A stretch of 64,000 nucleotides of DNA, taken from positions 791,409-855,408 of the forward strand of contig JALECJ010000056.1 in the NCBI GenBank assembly GCA_023515745.1. The letters are read 5' to 3'. Source of the stretch: Amoeboaphelidium protococcarum (Eukaryota; Aphelidiomycota; Aphelidea). Below are positions 53,275-64,000 of this stretch, one piece after another; the first letter of the stretch is position 1, and the number at the start of each line of letters is the position of its first letter. A program made the translations under genes and the position numbers. Below the pieces are notes generated by a model. The model was given only the letters and a program-made list of their open reading frames with translations, was not told where the DNA came from and did no database searches.

Positions 53275-54396
53275 TCAACATGACATTGATTTTAAAATGT
53301 CTAATATCCATGGATTGAGGGGACCATCACCTGCAATCACAATGTCGAAAGTCTTAAAATAGAGATCTACAAAGTGCAGAATCTTCGCGTACGACAGGGA
53401 TTCATTACCAACACACTTCCAGCGATTGGAATCCTTGTCCATAACAAATCTGTTCATCAGACCAATTGTGATCACATCGTCCATATTGAGACCATGCACC
53501 ATTTGAATGTCACTCAATGAATCGCCGAGGAGCAGAACGTGTTTCCTCACAGTGACAATCTCTACGTGTTTCGCTGAGGCATTCGGAATCTCTTTGGCAG
53601 GAGCCTGGACACCATTACCTTCCGCTGGGTGACAAGGATCATAAGGGTATCTATTGAAGCCATTCTTCAACATTGATGCAAACTCATTCTTGTTGAATAC
53701 GTGAACGGTAGGCTCGTAGAAGCCCACATTTATGCCAGTGTTCTAATCAAAGATCATTCTATTGGATATGACGTGCATCTGATCCGTGTACAAATCGCTA
53801 AACTTGAGTATAGTCTCGATCACATCAGTGATACCTGCAGAGAACACCAGCACAGGCACATTCTGCTGCCTAGTGAATTCCACCAGGTGATCAAAGCCTT
53901 CGCGGAACGATACACCTTACTCAGCTGTCATCTCCTCTAAATGCCCACGCGTAAACTACAGCGACAAGATCTGCTCATGAGCCTCTTTCCACCACTGCAC
54001 CATGTGTGGAATCTTCTGCTCCATGGTCATCTTGGTGGAGATCTCAATGGGGAAGTACTTGTCAAAGGTCGCCTATGACGCAATTCTGTACGACTCCGGA
54101 GTCTTGCTATAATGGTGGAACATGCCATGTGAGCTCATATTTCTTTTCCCATTAACCCAGTTCTTTGTCAATGTCATATCAAAATCTACACTATACTCCA
54201 TTAGTAGGTTGCTGCTGATGATTATCATAGTGAGATGGATTTAAATCTTACCAGCGACGATATGCAGTTGATCTAGACCAGCGTCAATTAATCGCTGCAA
54301 CTTGGACTAAACTTTGGGCACATCGTGCATGTACAAGTTTGGCTAAAGACTCAACGTTTTTATTAATACTTAACTCTTGGTCGCGCTTTTGGTCAT
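53275..54396 (-). CDS. NT5C3: Cytosolic 5'-nucleotidase III (pyrimidine 5'-nucleotidase) family
   Basis: A 351-residue HAD-family phosphatase in two exons (54252-54396 and 53275-54185); the 66-nt intron ends TGTAG and its removal rebuilds the catalytic motif I, HIVADFDMTLT. Other landmarks: NGKRNMSSHGMF, FPIEISTKMTMEQKIPHMVQWW, motif II VLVFSAGITDVIE, HVISNRMIFD, and motif III/IV LLLGDSLSDIQMVHGLNMDDV followed by IGLMN. The order and wording match NT5C3/cN-III, which dephosphorylates CMP, UMP or m7GMP. Two Asn/Lys-rich insertions are present. The stop TGA follows SMSC. Confidence 0.91.
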
Positions 54397-54823
54397 ATTG
54401 TTGTAGTTGTTTTAATTCACTGTTATTTAGATAAATGATGAAATGAAATCGCGATTCTTCAGGTGTGATAAGTCTACACCTGAAGGCGAATTAAAGATTA
54501 TTTACAAAAAGAAACAGTATCCTGAAATTAGAAGTTACACAGCGATAAATTCAGTTAAGACTTTTGTACAATATATTCCATTGAAACTACTCGCCATTAC
54601 GTTTTTACTGATGGTACGAGCAGTCACTTGCGGAGAAGCCGAGCGAAGGAACTGAAGGATCTCTCTCGCGTTTTCAAATCTTACTCTCTCTCCCTTGTTT
54701 GGTCTCATTTCGATTTTGATCAACAAATTTGGGAATATAAAAGTTCTTAATCTTTTGCAGTTTACTTTTGCTTCAGAATTTGTTAATATAAAGAGACTAT
54801 CACCGGTGATCTAATACTGAAAT
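54397..54823. promoter_or_regulatory. Divergent promoter region between NT5C3 and PPCS
   Basis: Both genes start here. A CT-rich block at 54657-54708 (CTCTCTCGCG, CTTACTCTCTCTCCCTTG) lies 115-165 bp before the PPCS ATG on its sense strand. A short plus-strand frame at 54443 has no family resemblance. Confidence 0.45.
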
Positions 54824-56075
54824 ATGGAGTTTTTCGCTCATCATGAAGAGTCTGAGCATATTAAAGATAATTGCTAGAAGGCTCTGGCGTTTATGCAGCA
54901 TCAAAAGTCACTGGGACGGAAGATTGTGCTGTTAACTGTAAGAACTCAACTTATTGATATTATACGCGCAAACCTCCTACACAAACTTAATAATGTGTAG
55001 AGTGGCGGTACATAAGTTCCACTGGAGAAAAACATGGTGAGATTTATTGACAACTTTTCGCTGGGAACTCGAGGTGCTGCATCTGCAGAGTACTTCCTCA
55101 GACTTGGATATGCTGTGATCTTTATGCATCGCGAGGGAAGTCTGTAGCCATTTATCAGACACTGGTAATAGTCTCATAAGAAGCACGGTGAAGTTGCTCG
55201 TGCCTTTCCAGAAGGATTTGCATTCCCGTGGCTGGATATATCTTCTGATGGTGAAGTCGCTATCAAACCGGAAGATTTACGCAAGATGTCCGCTAGTCTG
55301 TCGGAGTTGTAACACTTTCACTCATAAAAGTAGATTCTACTTTTGGATTATATCACAGTGCATGACTACTTGTTCATGTTGAGATCTGTCAGTAGATCTT
55401 TGGGATCGATGTTGGGCAAGAATGCGTTATGGTATCTCGCTGCAGCAGTCAGCGACTTTTGTATTCCATCTTCAGACTTGGTATGTCTCATATTATGCTA
55501 GTTATTGATTGCTGATTATGTTTATATTCACTGTACTTGTGTAAGTGTAGGCCACGCATAAGATCTAGAGTGCTGATGGATCGCTGACTCTGAAGATGGA
55601 GCAGGTGCCCAAAATTTTGAAGCCGCTCGTGTCTGAATGGGCATCCAGAGGCTTTATAGTGTCTTTCAAGTTGGAAACTGATCCGCAATTGTTGTCTATA
55701 AAATCCACCAATGCTCTGAAGAATTATGGCCATCAGGTGGTGATTGGCAACATCCTGTCCACTAGAAAGTCTCAAGTTGTGTTCTATTCTCGGAAGCATC
55801 TAATGTCTCCATAGTAGTTGTAGTACAATTCCAGTAACAACCATACACCATCATCGTCTGGTAGGTAAACGCCTTCTGTAGACGGCCAATTGCCTGTTAC
55901 GTCTAATGAAAATCACATTTAAGTGCCGCCTCATTCTACTGCAGTCACTGATGCATTTCACGTCACCTCGATCACCATGGATTAGTCTGAACTAGATGGT
56001 GGAGGTGAGATTGAAGAGAAGATTGTATAAAACATATCCAATATGCACGATGAATGGATATCCTTGAGGGATTGA
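54824..56075 (+). CDS. PPCS: Phosphopantothenate-cysteine ligase (coenzyme A synthesis)
   Basis: A 372-residue enzyme in three exons (54824-54937, 55001-55480, 55551-56075); introns of 63 and 70 nt end in TGTAG. It joins cysteine to 4'-phosphopantothenate in the second step of CoA synthesis. Landmarks: IVLLTSGGTQVPLEKN spanning the first junction, [50 protein letters not shown]-type [16 protein letters not shown] (catalytic region), [30 protein letters not shown] and [15 protein letters not shown]-like sequence. A Gln/Ser insertion lies before the C-terminal [10 protein letters not shown]-type end. The product agrees in length with fungal Cab2. Confidence 0.92.
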
Positions 56076-56259
56076 TTAATTAATTAACTTTAAATCATCC
56101 GACTCTCTACTTAAGTCAATTTTAAGTGTTCAAGTGTACCGAAAATGATATCGAAGCGACAGTTTTAAGTCAAATGAAATCAATTATAAATAAAGAGAAT
56201 ACTACACAATTACATGGGTTCAATACGCTAGTCAGCGGTATATCAATAGTCAGCAGTTC

Positions 56260-56979
56260 TCAAGCAATATTGACAAGGTGATCTTTAATCTCACCAAGAG
56301 TCAGCTTTCGGAACTTGCCAGCATGTGGACCTGAATCTTGAACGACGCCAATCTCAAGTCCATCTTCGCTAACGCCACCTTCCATACCTTCCTTCAGAGT
56401 CAGAATGGCAACATGTATCGCATCCTCCAACTCCAATTCATCATTGTAACGCTTCTCTAGGAACGTCTTGGCATTGATCTAATTCTTACCAATTGCCGTA
56501 GCCTTCCATGGAAAGTACGAACCAGATGGGTCAACCTGGTACAACATATGTCCCTACTCATTGTCATAGCCAACGATCAGCAGCGATACACCAAACGGGC
56601 GAACACCACCACTCTGAGTGAACTCTTGCATGACAGCGGCAACTTCGCGCACCAACACAATGGTGGAAGGACACTCTCCATACACTTGCTTATACTTGCT
56701 AGCACTCTTTCTGGCCTTGCTAACTAGAACACGGCTATCCGGACCCATACCGCTGTAAACCAGACCAATATTGTCGCAAATGGTGTACACCTTGGTAAGC
56801 ACAGAGTCATCCACTAGCGAGGACGGAGCCTTCTTCTCCGTGGCAATGACACACCCATTTTTGGCCTTAATTCCAATGCTGGTCATTCCCTGAGCCACTG
56901 CATTCAGAGCATACTCAATCTGTACCAGCTTTCCACTAGGCGAGAATGTAGTCAATGAGAAACTGTATCTATCAGACAT
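56260..56979 (-). CDS. PSMA2: 20S proteasome subunit alpha 2
   Basis: A 239-residue single-exon protein. It starts [20 protein letters not shown], the canonical alpha-subunit N-terminus that gates the 20S core, then [53 protein letters not shown] and [10 protein letters not shown]-type [19 protein letters not shown]. The last pattern and the IA C-terminus identify alpha 2 (PRE8/PSMA2) rather than other alpha subunits. Two TAG codons (YDNE-Q-GHM, GKN-Q-IN) must be sense. Stop TGA. It is a good internal test of the code because the family is so conserved. Confidence 0.95.
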
Positions 56980-57821
56980 TATTTATCAATTGTAACTTTA
57001 ACTTGGTTTATTGTGTAGTGTAGTCGCGCTAGTTAATTTACTCTTGAAAAGAACAGCGAAGAGGAAAAACTCCAATTTTGATGGACGAAACGCAGCGAAG
57101 CCAACATACGGACACATTGTCTTTATTGCCTCAGTATATCATTTTTCGCGCCAGAGCATTCAAACTACTTTCAATCAATGGCGAATGATGTATTTCATGG
57201 TCGCTCCAAGTTTTACGCCGTCAAACGTAGTTTTGGTGAAGTAAAGATGTTGAATGAGGACACCTAAAGCGCAAACGGTCAGTGAGCTGAACAAAGAGAG
57301 TATGCAGCAGAGGAGACTGCTGTGAAATGGAATGATAATCGCCAAGGTTGGAGAATAAGTTAACCGATTAAGTCTTGCACGTATAGCGAAATTTCAAAAA
57401 AAAGCGTTGTCGAGGCTGAGGAAACCTTCTGTTTGGAAGTTTACTGGGGAGTAGTCGTGTCTAATGTTTCAACGGAGAAAAGACGTGTAATTTCTACCCT
57501 AGATTAGGAGTATGCAAAAGAACATTTCTATATGATAAAGAATATTTCCAATTCCCTCTGCAGGTAAGTAACGCGCATGTGCTTATTCTTGATAGTAAAA
57601 TCGCGCACTATCGCTCTAAAACGTTCTTGTTTCAACAACTTTGTTCCTTTCTATAATTTCTCGTTCTTCAGCACAGTCTCAAGTTATAAGTACTGTACTG
57701 CAGTAGCTGTTCCTAATTGGTTTGTCGCGTTGACTATAGTTCTGCACATCCATTTCTAGCTGGTCTTGTATTCTTGTAGTATTCATTAAACTGTGATTAC
57801 CATTTACTGAAATTTAAAAGA
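56980..57821. other. Intergenic region with an unassigned open frame
   Basis: The left part is the PSMA2 promoter. Between about 57290 and 57560 a plus-strand frame is open with protein-like sequence (EAEETFCLEVYWGVVVSN, LDQEYAKEHFYMIKN) and is followed by a perfect donor (CAG|GTAAGT at 57562). No start codon is available after the upstream TGA, and no nearby TGTAG acceptor gives a normal-length intron. It may be an exon of a missed gene or chance. Confidence 0.35.
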
Positions 57822-59363
57822 ATGGTGAAGAGTCTCGATGCAATCAGGAATAGGTAAAAGCTGAGAAAGAAAGAGTAGCAGTAGCAGGGAGTGTAGTAGT
57901 AAAGTTTGTCTCATCCGGATGGTCATCTGCCACTCTAACATCAGTAATAACTACCAAGTATTGCCTTGAATTAGAAACTGCCAAAAAGCTCTTCATAATT
58001 TTAGCAACATCATCTTTAATCTTAAAATATAGAAAATGGATAGTTGGATGTGGAAAAGCCAGATGAGAGTGTGCTTGGTGTGCCCAATGTGTTTCAACGG
58101 ATTTCAAACAGTTCTCAGCAGAGTAACAATTGCTGGACTTTTGTACCTCTGCGTGATGATGTTGATTAAAACTATCACAGAATTACCTCAATTGAATCGA
58201 GTGATGATGAGTAAGTAATAGATGGCTCTATTGAGAACGATCGTGAATCTGCTCCGATTGAAGATGATTATGATATATAGCCTACTGTGAAGATCGATGC
58301 GTTTATAGCACATTAGAATATAAATGTCGAACGAAAGAGACGTTATTCAGAAGATGCGTATAATAATTCTGATTAAGCGTAGAAAGGGTATGATGACTAA
58401 GATCTAGATGAGAATTAATAGTGGACTTATAAGCCTCATGATTATAGTAAATCTCTTGCTGTTAAATCGGCAAATACCAAATAGGATAACACTGTGAGTC
58501 TACATCATATATCTGCGTGCTAAAGGATTGTGTCCCGCATGGTGTTAAGTTCTGATTCTCAATCATCTTTAGATTTACTCCACCAGTCGCTTAGAGAAAG
58601 TCGAATGTTTCTCAGTAATTTGCGGTCAAGAATTATGCCTTCTTGTTGGTAATTTAGCAGTTAAAGTGATTATGAGTAATGGTGTGTGGCTTTTAAATCG
58701 TTATAGGAGCAGGTTACTCTGCGAGATGTTTAGTATGCTTCAGTGTACAACAGAGAACTGACGTTGTCTTTTGATGGTCAGAGGTGGTAGTTATATCCTG
58801 TTAATTCACATGTCTTTGCTAGTCTTAAAAAGTCTGCAGCCGGTCATGGATTTCATTTAGTGCTTGTACGGCTACGTGATAATATATTTTCTTTGAATTG
58901 TAACCGTTAGACTGGCTCCGACGATGATTCTGATGATCTTGATGAAAAAAGCAAATGCACAGTTGTTATGGATAATGATGTTCTATTATTGCTAATAGAA
59001 AGCTTCCTTAATCTATTTAGAGGTGGAATATCATACTATGGGCGCCCGAAGAATTTACTGCTTTCCGTTCCTCACATTTTGTCTGATGGTCTATTTGAGT
59101 ACGCTTAATTGGTCTCCTGTCATTTGTCAGAGGTCTGTGCTAGTAAATAGCTGGTCAATGGTAAATTTCACGACAAGTTTGAATTCACCTTGGATGGCGT
59201 AATCCTCCCGTACCAGTATCATCGAATATTGTAGTTATTGCCTGGGCATAGACTGACAATAAATATGTCCTTTATGAAAGATGTGAACAATGGGTAACGG
59301 TTACAAGATGATGAACCGCAATTAGCATCGAAGTAAGAAGTGATTGTTCAATTAGGTGGGTGA
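57822..59363 (+). CDS. Unrecognised Gln-rich 513-residue protein
   Basis: A single frame from ATG 57822 to TGA at 59361. The N-terminus is a basic helix (MVKSLDAIRNRQKLRKKEQQ), then 100 residues of low-complexity Gln/Ser/His/Pro sequence, then an acidic Ser-rich linker. The second half (from about residue 290) is better folded in composition: WCVAFKSLQEQVTLRDVQYA, VYNRELTLSFDGQRWQLYP, FLNLFRGGISYYGRPKNLLL, HILSDGLFEYAQLVSCHLSE and ILPYQYHRILQLLPGHRLTI. I recognise no family. About 40 codons are TAA/TAG, so the gene is invisible with the standard code. Confidence 0.65.
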
Positions 59364-59414
59364 ATTGAATAATACCGTAGTAAAATGACAAATGTACAGT
59401 ATATTTGAGACAGT

Positions 59415-60032
59415 TCACAATTTAGCACCAAATACAACACCAACTGCTGCAGCGATTCCAATAAGGATTATCACAATGATAGCGATAATCAAGTACATGT
59501 TACCTCTCCGTCTATTCATGATCTTTACAGACTGCTCACCCAATGTCAACTTCTCATTGGCAATTTCTAGTTACTTTTAGGCGCGTTTCAATCCCATAGA
59601 TTACATTTGCAGAGCATCTAAAGTTTACGCACCCATAGATTCAGACTCTAGCGATATCTAGAGCGATCTATTAAGAATTTCACCCTGTGCATCAATTTTC
59701 GTGGCATTCGCATACAACTAATCTCTCTACTTTGGCTATCTAGCGGTAAACGGCGGAAGATGAGACGCGACTGAGATGCTATTGGCTCGACTCGATTAAA
59801 TATTACTTAGCTTAATCTTATACTTTTTCAACTGAATTCGAAGAGGCACCACAGATTTTATCACATCTGAGCTTTCGGTGGATATAGACACAATCATATT
59901 TTCAGTGTCTTGTATTAATCTATCCGCTTTCATTCGATCAAAGGAGCCATCTGGAACAGAGAATAAGGTATCAAGCGCGTCCAGATTCTATTGAATTAAT
60001 TGGATGTAATTTTACTAATCTTCAAACGACAT
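59415..60032 (-). CDS. VTI1: Qb-SNARE, Vti1-like
   Basis: A 205-residue tail-anchored protein. An N-terminal helical part (SFEDQQNYIQLIQQNLDALD) is followed by the SNARE motif: ILNRSLQISLESESMGAQTL, DALQMQSMGLKRAQKQLEIA, with heptad hydrophobics, and a single C-terminal membrane anchor (MYLIIAIIVIILIGIAAAVG). The E-T-E/G pattern (ESESMGAQTL) and L-x-x-Q-x-x-x-L-x-R-A match Vti1 of endosomal and Golgi SNARE complexes; other Qb SNAREs are possible. By this alignment the central-layer Gln is the TAA at 59601-59603. Confidence 0.72.
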
Positions 60033-60072
60033 ATTAGCGAATTTCTGATATTTCTTCAATATAATTCATGAA

Positions 60073-60126
60073 GATAAAGTGATCTGACCCCTAGACTTGA
60101 AGCTACCGTCTTGATCAGACTTTATC
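60073..60126 (+). ncRNA. Strong hairpin upstream of the Vti1-like gene
   Basis: GATAAAG (60073-60079) and TCTGA (60083-60087) pair with TCAGA (60115-60119) and CTTTATC (60120-60126), a 12-bp stem with a 3-nt bulge; AGAC/GTCT extends it inside. It may be part of an RNA transcribed with the next feature or a separate element. Confidence 0.3.
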
Positions 60127-60159
60127 GCGAGCTCCTCCGGCGGTCACCCTTTTCTTCCT

Positions 60160-60306
60160 GATTAAAGCCTCCTCAGTCAGCGTTAAGATTCGATGTTAAT
60201 GAATCTAACGCTTCTCATACATTTAGGAGGCAAAATCAATGTCTAATCTTGGGCGCCATCACTATAGACTGTATGTGATAGTGATGGAATCAAGAAGATT
60301 ACATTA
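60160..60306 (+). ncRNA. Candidate box H/ACA small nucleolar RNA
   Basis: Two stem-loops with a hinge. The 5' hairpin has an outer stem GCCTCCT/AGGAGGC (60167-60173, 60225-60231) and an upper stem GCGTTAAGATTC/GAATCTAACGC (60180-60191, 60201-60211). The hinge contains AAATCA (60233-60238), a match to the H box ANANNA. The 3' hairpin has a lower stem AATCTT/AAGATT (60245-60250, 60295-60300), an internal loop and a perfect 10-bp stem CCATCACTAT/ATAGTGATGG (60256-60265, 60278-60287). ACA follows at 60301, 13 nt after the upper stem, near the usual spacing. The 5' pocket is longer than typical. The target is not identified. Confidence 0.45.
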
Positions 60307-60314
60307 AATTACTC

Positions 60315-60596
60315 TCATTAAGAACCCTAAAACTTGATTTTCGATTTTATTTTCCACTTTTCGCGCTTTATAACCTTAGCAGGAGCCAACTTCTTCTTTT
60401 CTTCTTCCATTATCGAAGAAAAATGCAAACAATTCACACGCATCTTGAGATTATTGTCAACTCTCTTTGTGCGCCAGTAATTGTTGAGATTAACGCAGCA
60501 TAGGAACCATTATTACATCTCTGTGCATTGAATGGGCCATTTCGTTGCAACATTTATACCTTTGGATTTAGATTTCACCAACTCGACTCTTTTCAT
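60315..60596 (-). CDS. Small basic protein, 93 residues, unrecognised
   Basis: A frame from ATG 60596 to TGA at 60315 gives MKRVELVKSKSKGINVATKW at the start, a middle with Trp and Cys (EMQQWFLCCVNLNNYWRTKR) and a basic end (KVIKREKWKIKSKIKF). The composition fits a small mitochondrial or ribosome-associated protein, but I recognise no family and a chance frame cannot be excluded. It sits 3' of PUS1 in the same orientation, 173 bp away. Confidence 0.4.
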
Positions 60597-60769
60597 TTTG
60601 AATGATTTTCAAGTAGACGTTTCTTTGTTTAAATCAGTTAAGATTTAGCACTCATACTGCTTCAGCCTACTGTACTCAGTATGTCTAATGTCAATCTATG
60701 ACAGAGAAAAGTATAAAATTATAACAGCCTCTAAAGATGATTGATATATATATTCAGTCCTGACACACT

Positions 60770-62149
60770 TCAGTCTGCTCTTTTGTATTTCAGAGACTTT
60801 TTGGTGTTTTCAATGTCGCGTTCGCGTTTTTTACTGGCAGAGGTAGATCGCGGATTATAAGCGCCCAACTTGGCCAAATCGGAGAAGACTTTGGGAACTA
60901 GACCATCTTCTCGGAGATAAGCCCAGCTAGTTGGATATCTTTTAATACATTGAAGCCATTTCATGTACACGCGCTACTCTTCTTCCATCTTGTAAATCTC
61001 TTCATAGATCCACTAATCTTTAAACTTCCGGATTTCCTCTTCGTACGGCTCAAAAGTGACCGGTTAAGCACTCATAAGCACCTACTACTTGGCAGTCTCT
61101 GCAATAATCTTGTTATATGAATTATACACTGGCCTATCTAGAAAGAGACCAAGAGCTGGCATCTTTGGAACATTGACGCGAACTTCCCCACACAAGGTGT
61201 CAAATAATTATTATGCCGGGAAACCAATTCTCATAGCCAGCACTGCAAATGCCACCATTTTTCTAATCTGATGCAGCATAAACGAGTGGCCATGCAGTTT
61301 GATAGCTACCCATTCAGTCTAGCCTTTTACAAATGGCTCAGATGCAGTAACGGATAGCATGTGACGATTGGAAGACTAGTCCCAGAATGGTCTGCCTACT
61401 GTAAAGTTATGGAAGTTGTGAGTACCTAGATAGCAGCTCAAAATATTACGAAATTATTCTAGTCGCTCAGCTGATATTCTATACTCTCTGCACTTCTTAT
61501 CAAGATCATCCGGTACTTGTAACTCGCCATCAGAATCATTCTAGTCTCTATCTTGGCCATCTAATAAATCTTCCTCTTATGATTGTTATTGTCCGCTAAA
61601 AATCTCCTTCATATGAGCAATCTCGTCCTCAGTCAGCTCTTGTCCGTACCACTTGCGCTCTTCATCATCAGCCTACTAGAGCATAAACGTGGGCAAGAGA
61701 TACTCATACATACGACTCTGGCAATTATTTTTAGCATGAAAATTACCACGTACGCGTACAATATCCCACACTTTGATTTGTGCCGGGAGAGCTTGATTTA
61801 ACGCGTCAACCGTGGTCTTGACGCCATCTGTCTCCCCATCTTGAGGGAGTAATAGCTTCAGCGATACCACCTGACCAGCAGCATGAACACCTTTATCAGT
61901 TCTGGCGGCACGATTAAAAGCAACCTTGCCCAAATTTAACAAATTTTCCGGTCTAACACAGCCAACAGCAGCGAAAGCTTTCTACAGCTCAGATTCTATT
62001 GTCGCCACACCAGGATTATTCTACATCCCGCAATATCCTGTGCCGCAATATCCCATTAAAATGGCCATCTTTTTCTTCACAAGCTTCACACCATTAATCG
62101 CTAGCATCTAATCTTCCAAACCATCTGCGGTATTATCTTGTGTCTCCAT
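60770..62149 (-). CDS. PUS1: tRNA pseudouridine synthase Pus1
   Basis: A 459-residue single-exon enzyme of the TruA family that makes pseudouridine in tRNA and other RNAs. Landmarks: [40 protein letters not shown] with the catalytic Asp, [20 protein letters not shown] and [15 protein letters not shown], then an acidic Gln/Ser/Asp insertion (about residues 160-220), [35 protein letters not shown] and the C-terminal [10 protein letters not shown] region found in yeast Pus1. Gln of GMQ, conserved in the family, is TAG at 62021. A basic tail ([18 protein letters not shown]) ends the protein. Confidence 0.94.
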
Positions 62150-62258
62150 ATCAATTTCTGTCAAGCGAGTTGTTTACAGAGGTTTGAGTGATATATGGTC
62201 GACAAATTAAGAAAAAGGAGAAAATTTAAATTCAATAAAGCGCGTTAGTGATGATTAG

Positions 62259-63997
62259 TCAAATTCTATTAAGTATCAAGTATGATGATGAAGCGGCGAT
62301 AGAGAGTAGCAGATTATCATTTTGCGACGAGCATCCTTCGATCAGAGCTGTGATGGCTGATGTTATTATGATGTGCGCCATAGTCGTGAAGGAGCACTCA
62401 CACTCAGGAGTTACGATTATGACCGCAGATGTTGATACAATGATACTGAGGAAACATCCAATAGAGCCTTCAATTGACTTATTGGATAGTTTAGACCATT
62501 TATGTCGACCATATCGTTTACCAACCAAAGCCGCGAACGTATCGCCAATACCCAAGGAAATAATGCCAGCAGTACTAGCAAGAACACGAGCATTCAGATT
62601 ACCAGAAGTCAAAGTGGGAATAAATATTGTGATAAACAGAGGTAATGAACATCCAATAAGTAGATAGAGATGTGACAAGATCATAGGCCCCGAGTCCCAA
62701 CTTCGTATATGAATAAGATTGATTAGATCGGCCGAGCTTAGTCTACGTAGACGTATCTTGCCAGGTTCAACTTTGGGCTTCTGGTTGTAATCTTATGGTG
62801 ATTAATTGGCCATTAATACAGGCTATTCGATAAACTAGAGCATAAACTTATCAATTTGCACTGGATCTATCCATGGAATCCAAATCCGAAATATCCTAAT
62901 ATACTCCAACATTATGAACGCGGCAAAAGCCAATGCAAATGAAAGAGTCATTAGATGTGGAGTAAAAATTGTGCCTGGTATGAACATGATTACTGCAATG
63001 AAATGAAACCACTTTCGGCGCATTTCAAGTCCCCCTGGACCTAAATCTATCAAATGCTTAGTCCCCATAAGCATAATTACTAAGCATGTAATCTACCAAC
63101 CAATGATTTTTATATTCGCAGTTTCGTCAAATATCAAATATACGCCAAAAGCTATAGGATTACTGCCCAGAGTAGAAAATTGCGTATCAAACTTTACGCA
63201 AAGATACAGATAAAGCTTTAAAATTACAATTGAGAAAGCCAGATAGAATATTAGAGTAAGCAGATAATATCTCCAATTATAGAGCTAGGTGGAATAGGAA
63301 TGACGGATCAGACTCATTACTGGATACGCAATGATACCAAAGCCGAGAATGCCAATTACTGCTGCCTAGCTCATTAAGTAGACTCTGTAATCAACACCGT
63401 CAATGTCAGCAATACCATAGTCGGATATATAGTTATGCAAAAAGTCTATTCCGTACAGGGAAAAAAGACTTGTTAGAACGAATGCTTCAGACAGAGCAAA
63501 GTTGCCTTGAGCCAAGGAGGATATACATCTAAAAAGACCATGGAGAATGAAACAGGCACTGATTATAACCCAACTATGATACTCTGTAAATGAATAGTAT
63601 CCGCTTAATATTGATATAGTGCATATCAAAAGATCTGTCGAATAATCTTGAGCAGATCCTCTAATAGTTGAGCATAAAATCACGTCAAAGCAGAGTGCAG
63701 CGGATGAACAGAAGGCCACGGATGAGATGAGATCTAGTTTATGAGAGTATTCACTGTTATTATAAGCACGCAATACATTTATTAGAATCAGCGGCGCCAG
63801 AACAGACATGAATAGACCACCGCCAGAAGTCAGTCTCCATTATAATGGTGAAGTCAGCGAAATCGAGACAGTTTTACTAGAGTTGTATTGGTAATTGAGA
63901 ACATGAAGCAGTTAGGCACAACACAGCAAAACAATCACGGCGATTGATTATAAGACACTCTGTCGCAGTGGTAATTGACTCCCAAAATAAATTATTG
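62259..63997 (-). CDS. DOLK: Dolichol kinase, 5' end beyond the window
   Basis: At least 579 residues are open to the right edge; no convincing start lies inside, although Met at 63809 is the first in-frame ATG. The sequence before it (LTSGGGLF preceded by a hydrophobic helix) still aligns with the kinase family, so the true start lies outside. A TGA is in frame at 63998-64000, so an intron or exon boundary near the edge is likely. Many membrane helices precede the family block EMRRKWFHFIAVIMFIPGTI, MILSHLYLLIGCSLPLF, then GIISLGIGDTFAALVGKRYG with the CTP-binding region and SIEGSIGCFLSII. It makes dolichyl phosphate for N-glycosylation in the ER. Confidence 0.88.
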
Positions 63998-64000
63998 TCA

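Noticed and set aside
57530-57575. Minus-strand ACTTACCTG resembling the 5' end of U1 snRNA
   Set aside because: The following sequence lacks the U1 loop I motif and an Sm site; the plus strand reads as a perfect splice donor (CAG|GTAAGT), which explains the match.

Overview
This window is nuclear DNA of a eukaryote that reads TAA and TAG as glutamine and uses TGA as its only stop. Read that way, about 28 full-length protein genes appear, nearly all recognisable, and every one ends in TGA. With the standard code they break into fragments. Conserved glutamines fall on TAA or TAG codons, for example GPGQ of the lipoyl transferase, GMQ of Pus1 and FQMTVG of the crinkler. The left edge holds an 18S rRNA gene (minus strand) whose 3' part looks fungal or near-fungal but has substitutions in normally conserved stretches. 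A fast-evolving relative of Fungi, such as an aphelid (Amoeboaphelidium-like), fits best. That is inference: I recall non-canonical codes there but could not check.

Layout. 1-1724: 18S rRNA, cut at its 3' end. 1725-8120: rDNA spacer with degenerate subrepeats. 8.1-18.4 kb: compact housekeeping genes (HD hydrolase, U1-70K, TRAPPC2, ILV6, PheRS beta) with two unrecognised proteins and an intact crinkler (CRN) NTPase-nuclease. 18.4-25.6 kb: accessory island, two diverged copies of a 2.5-2.8 kb cassette, each with one nuclease-kinase gene, flanking decayed sequence that includes a tyrosine-recombinase-like reading frame; a 53-N assembly gap lies in a 14-bp tandem repeat overlapping the first copy's stop codon. 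25.9-64 kb: dense housekeeping genes (spastin, MMTAG2, secreted GH5 glycosidase, eIF3d, oxodicarboxylate carrier, LIPT2, cornichon, CCR4, SAM-kinesin-13, SEC23, ceramide synthase, EMC2, USP, TMEM70-like, SCAF/Seb1-like, NT5C3, PPCS, PSMA2, Vti1-like SNARE, PUS1, dolichol kinase), plus a candidate box H/ACA RNA near 60.2 kb.

Introns are few and short: 12 reconstructed with confidence, 54-75 nt, and all 12 end in TGTAG. Several genes have a pyrimidine-rich tract on the sense strand upstream. Genes are mostly 50-500 bp apart. Together they cover secretory traffic (SEC23, cornichon, TRAPPC2, Vti1), ER lipids and glycosylation (ceramide synthase, dolichol kinase, EMC2), RNA processing (U1-70K, Seb1-like, CCR4, PUS1) and mitochondria (ILV6, LIPT2, carrier, TMEM70). 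The secreted GH5 and the crinkler island would suit an organism that attacks walled cells, but that is speculation.

All gene models are hand translations; coordinates were checked by reading-frame arithmetic, not by alignment.
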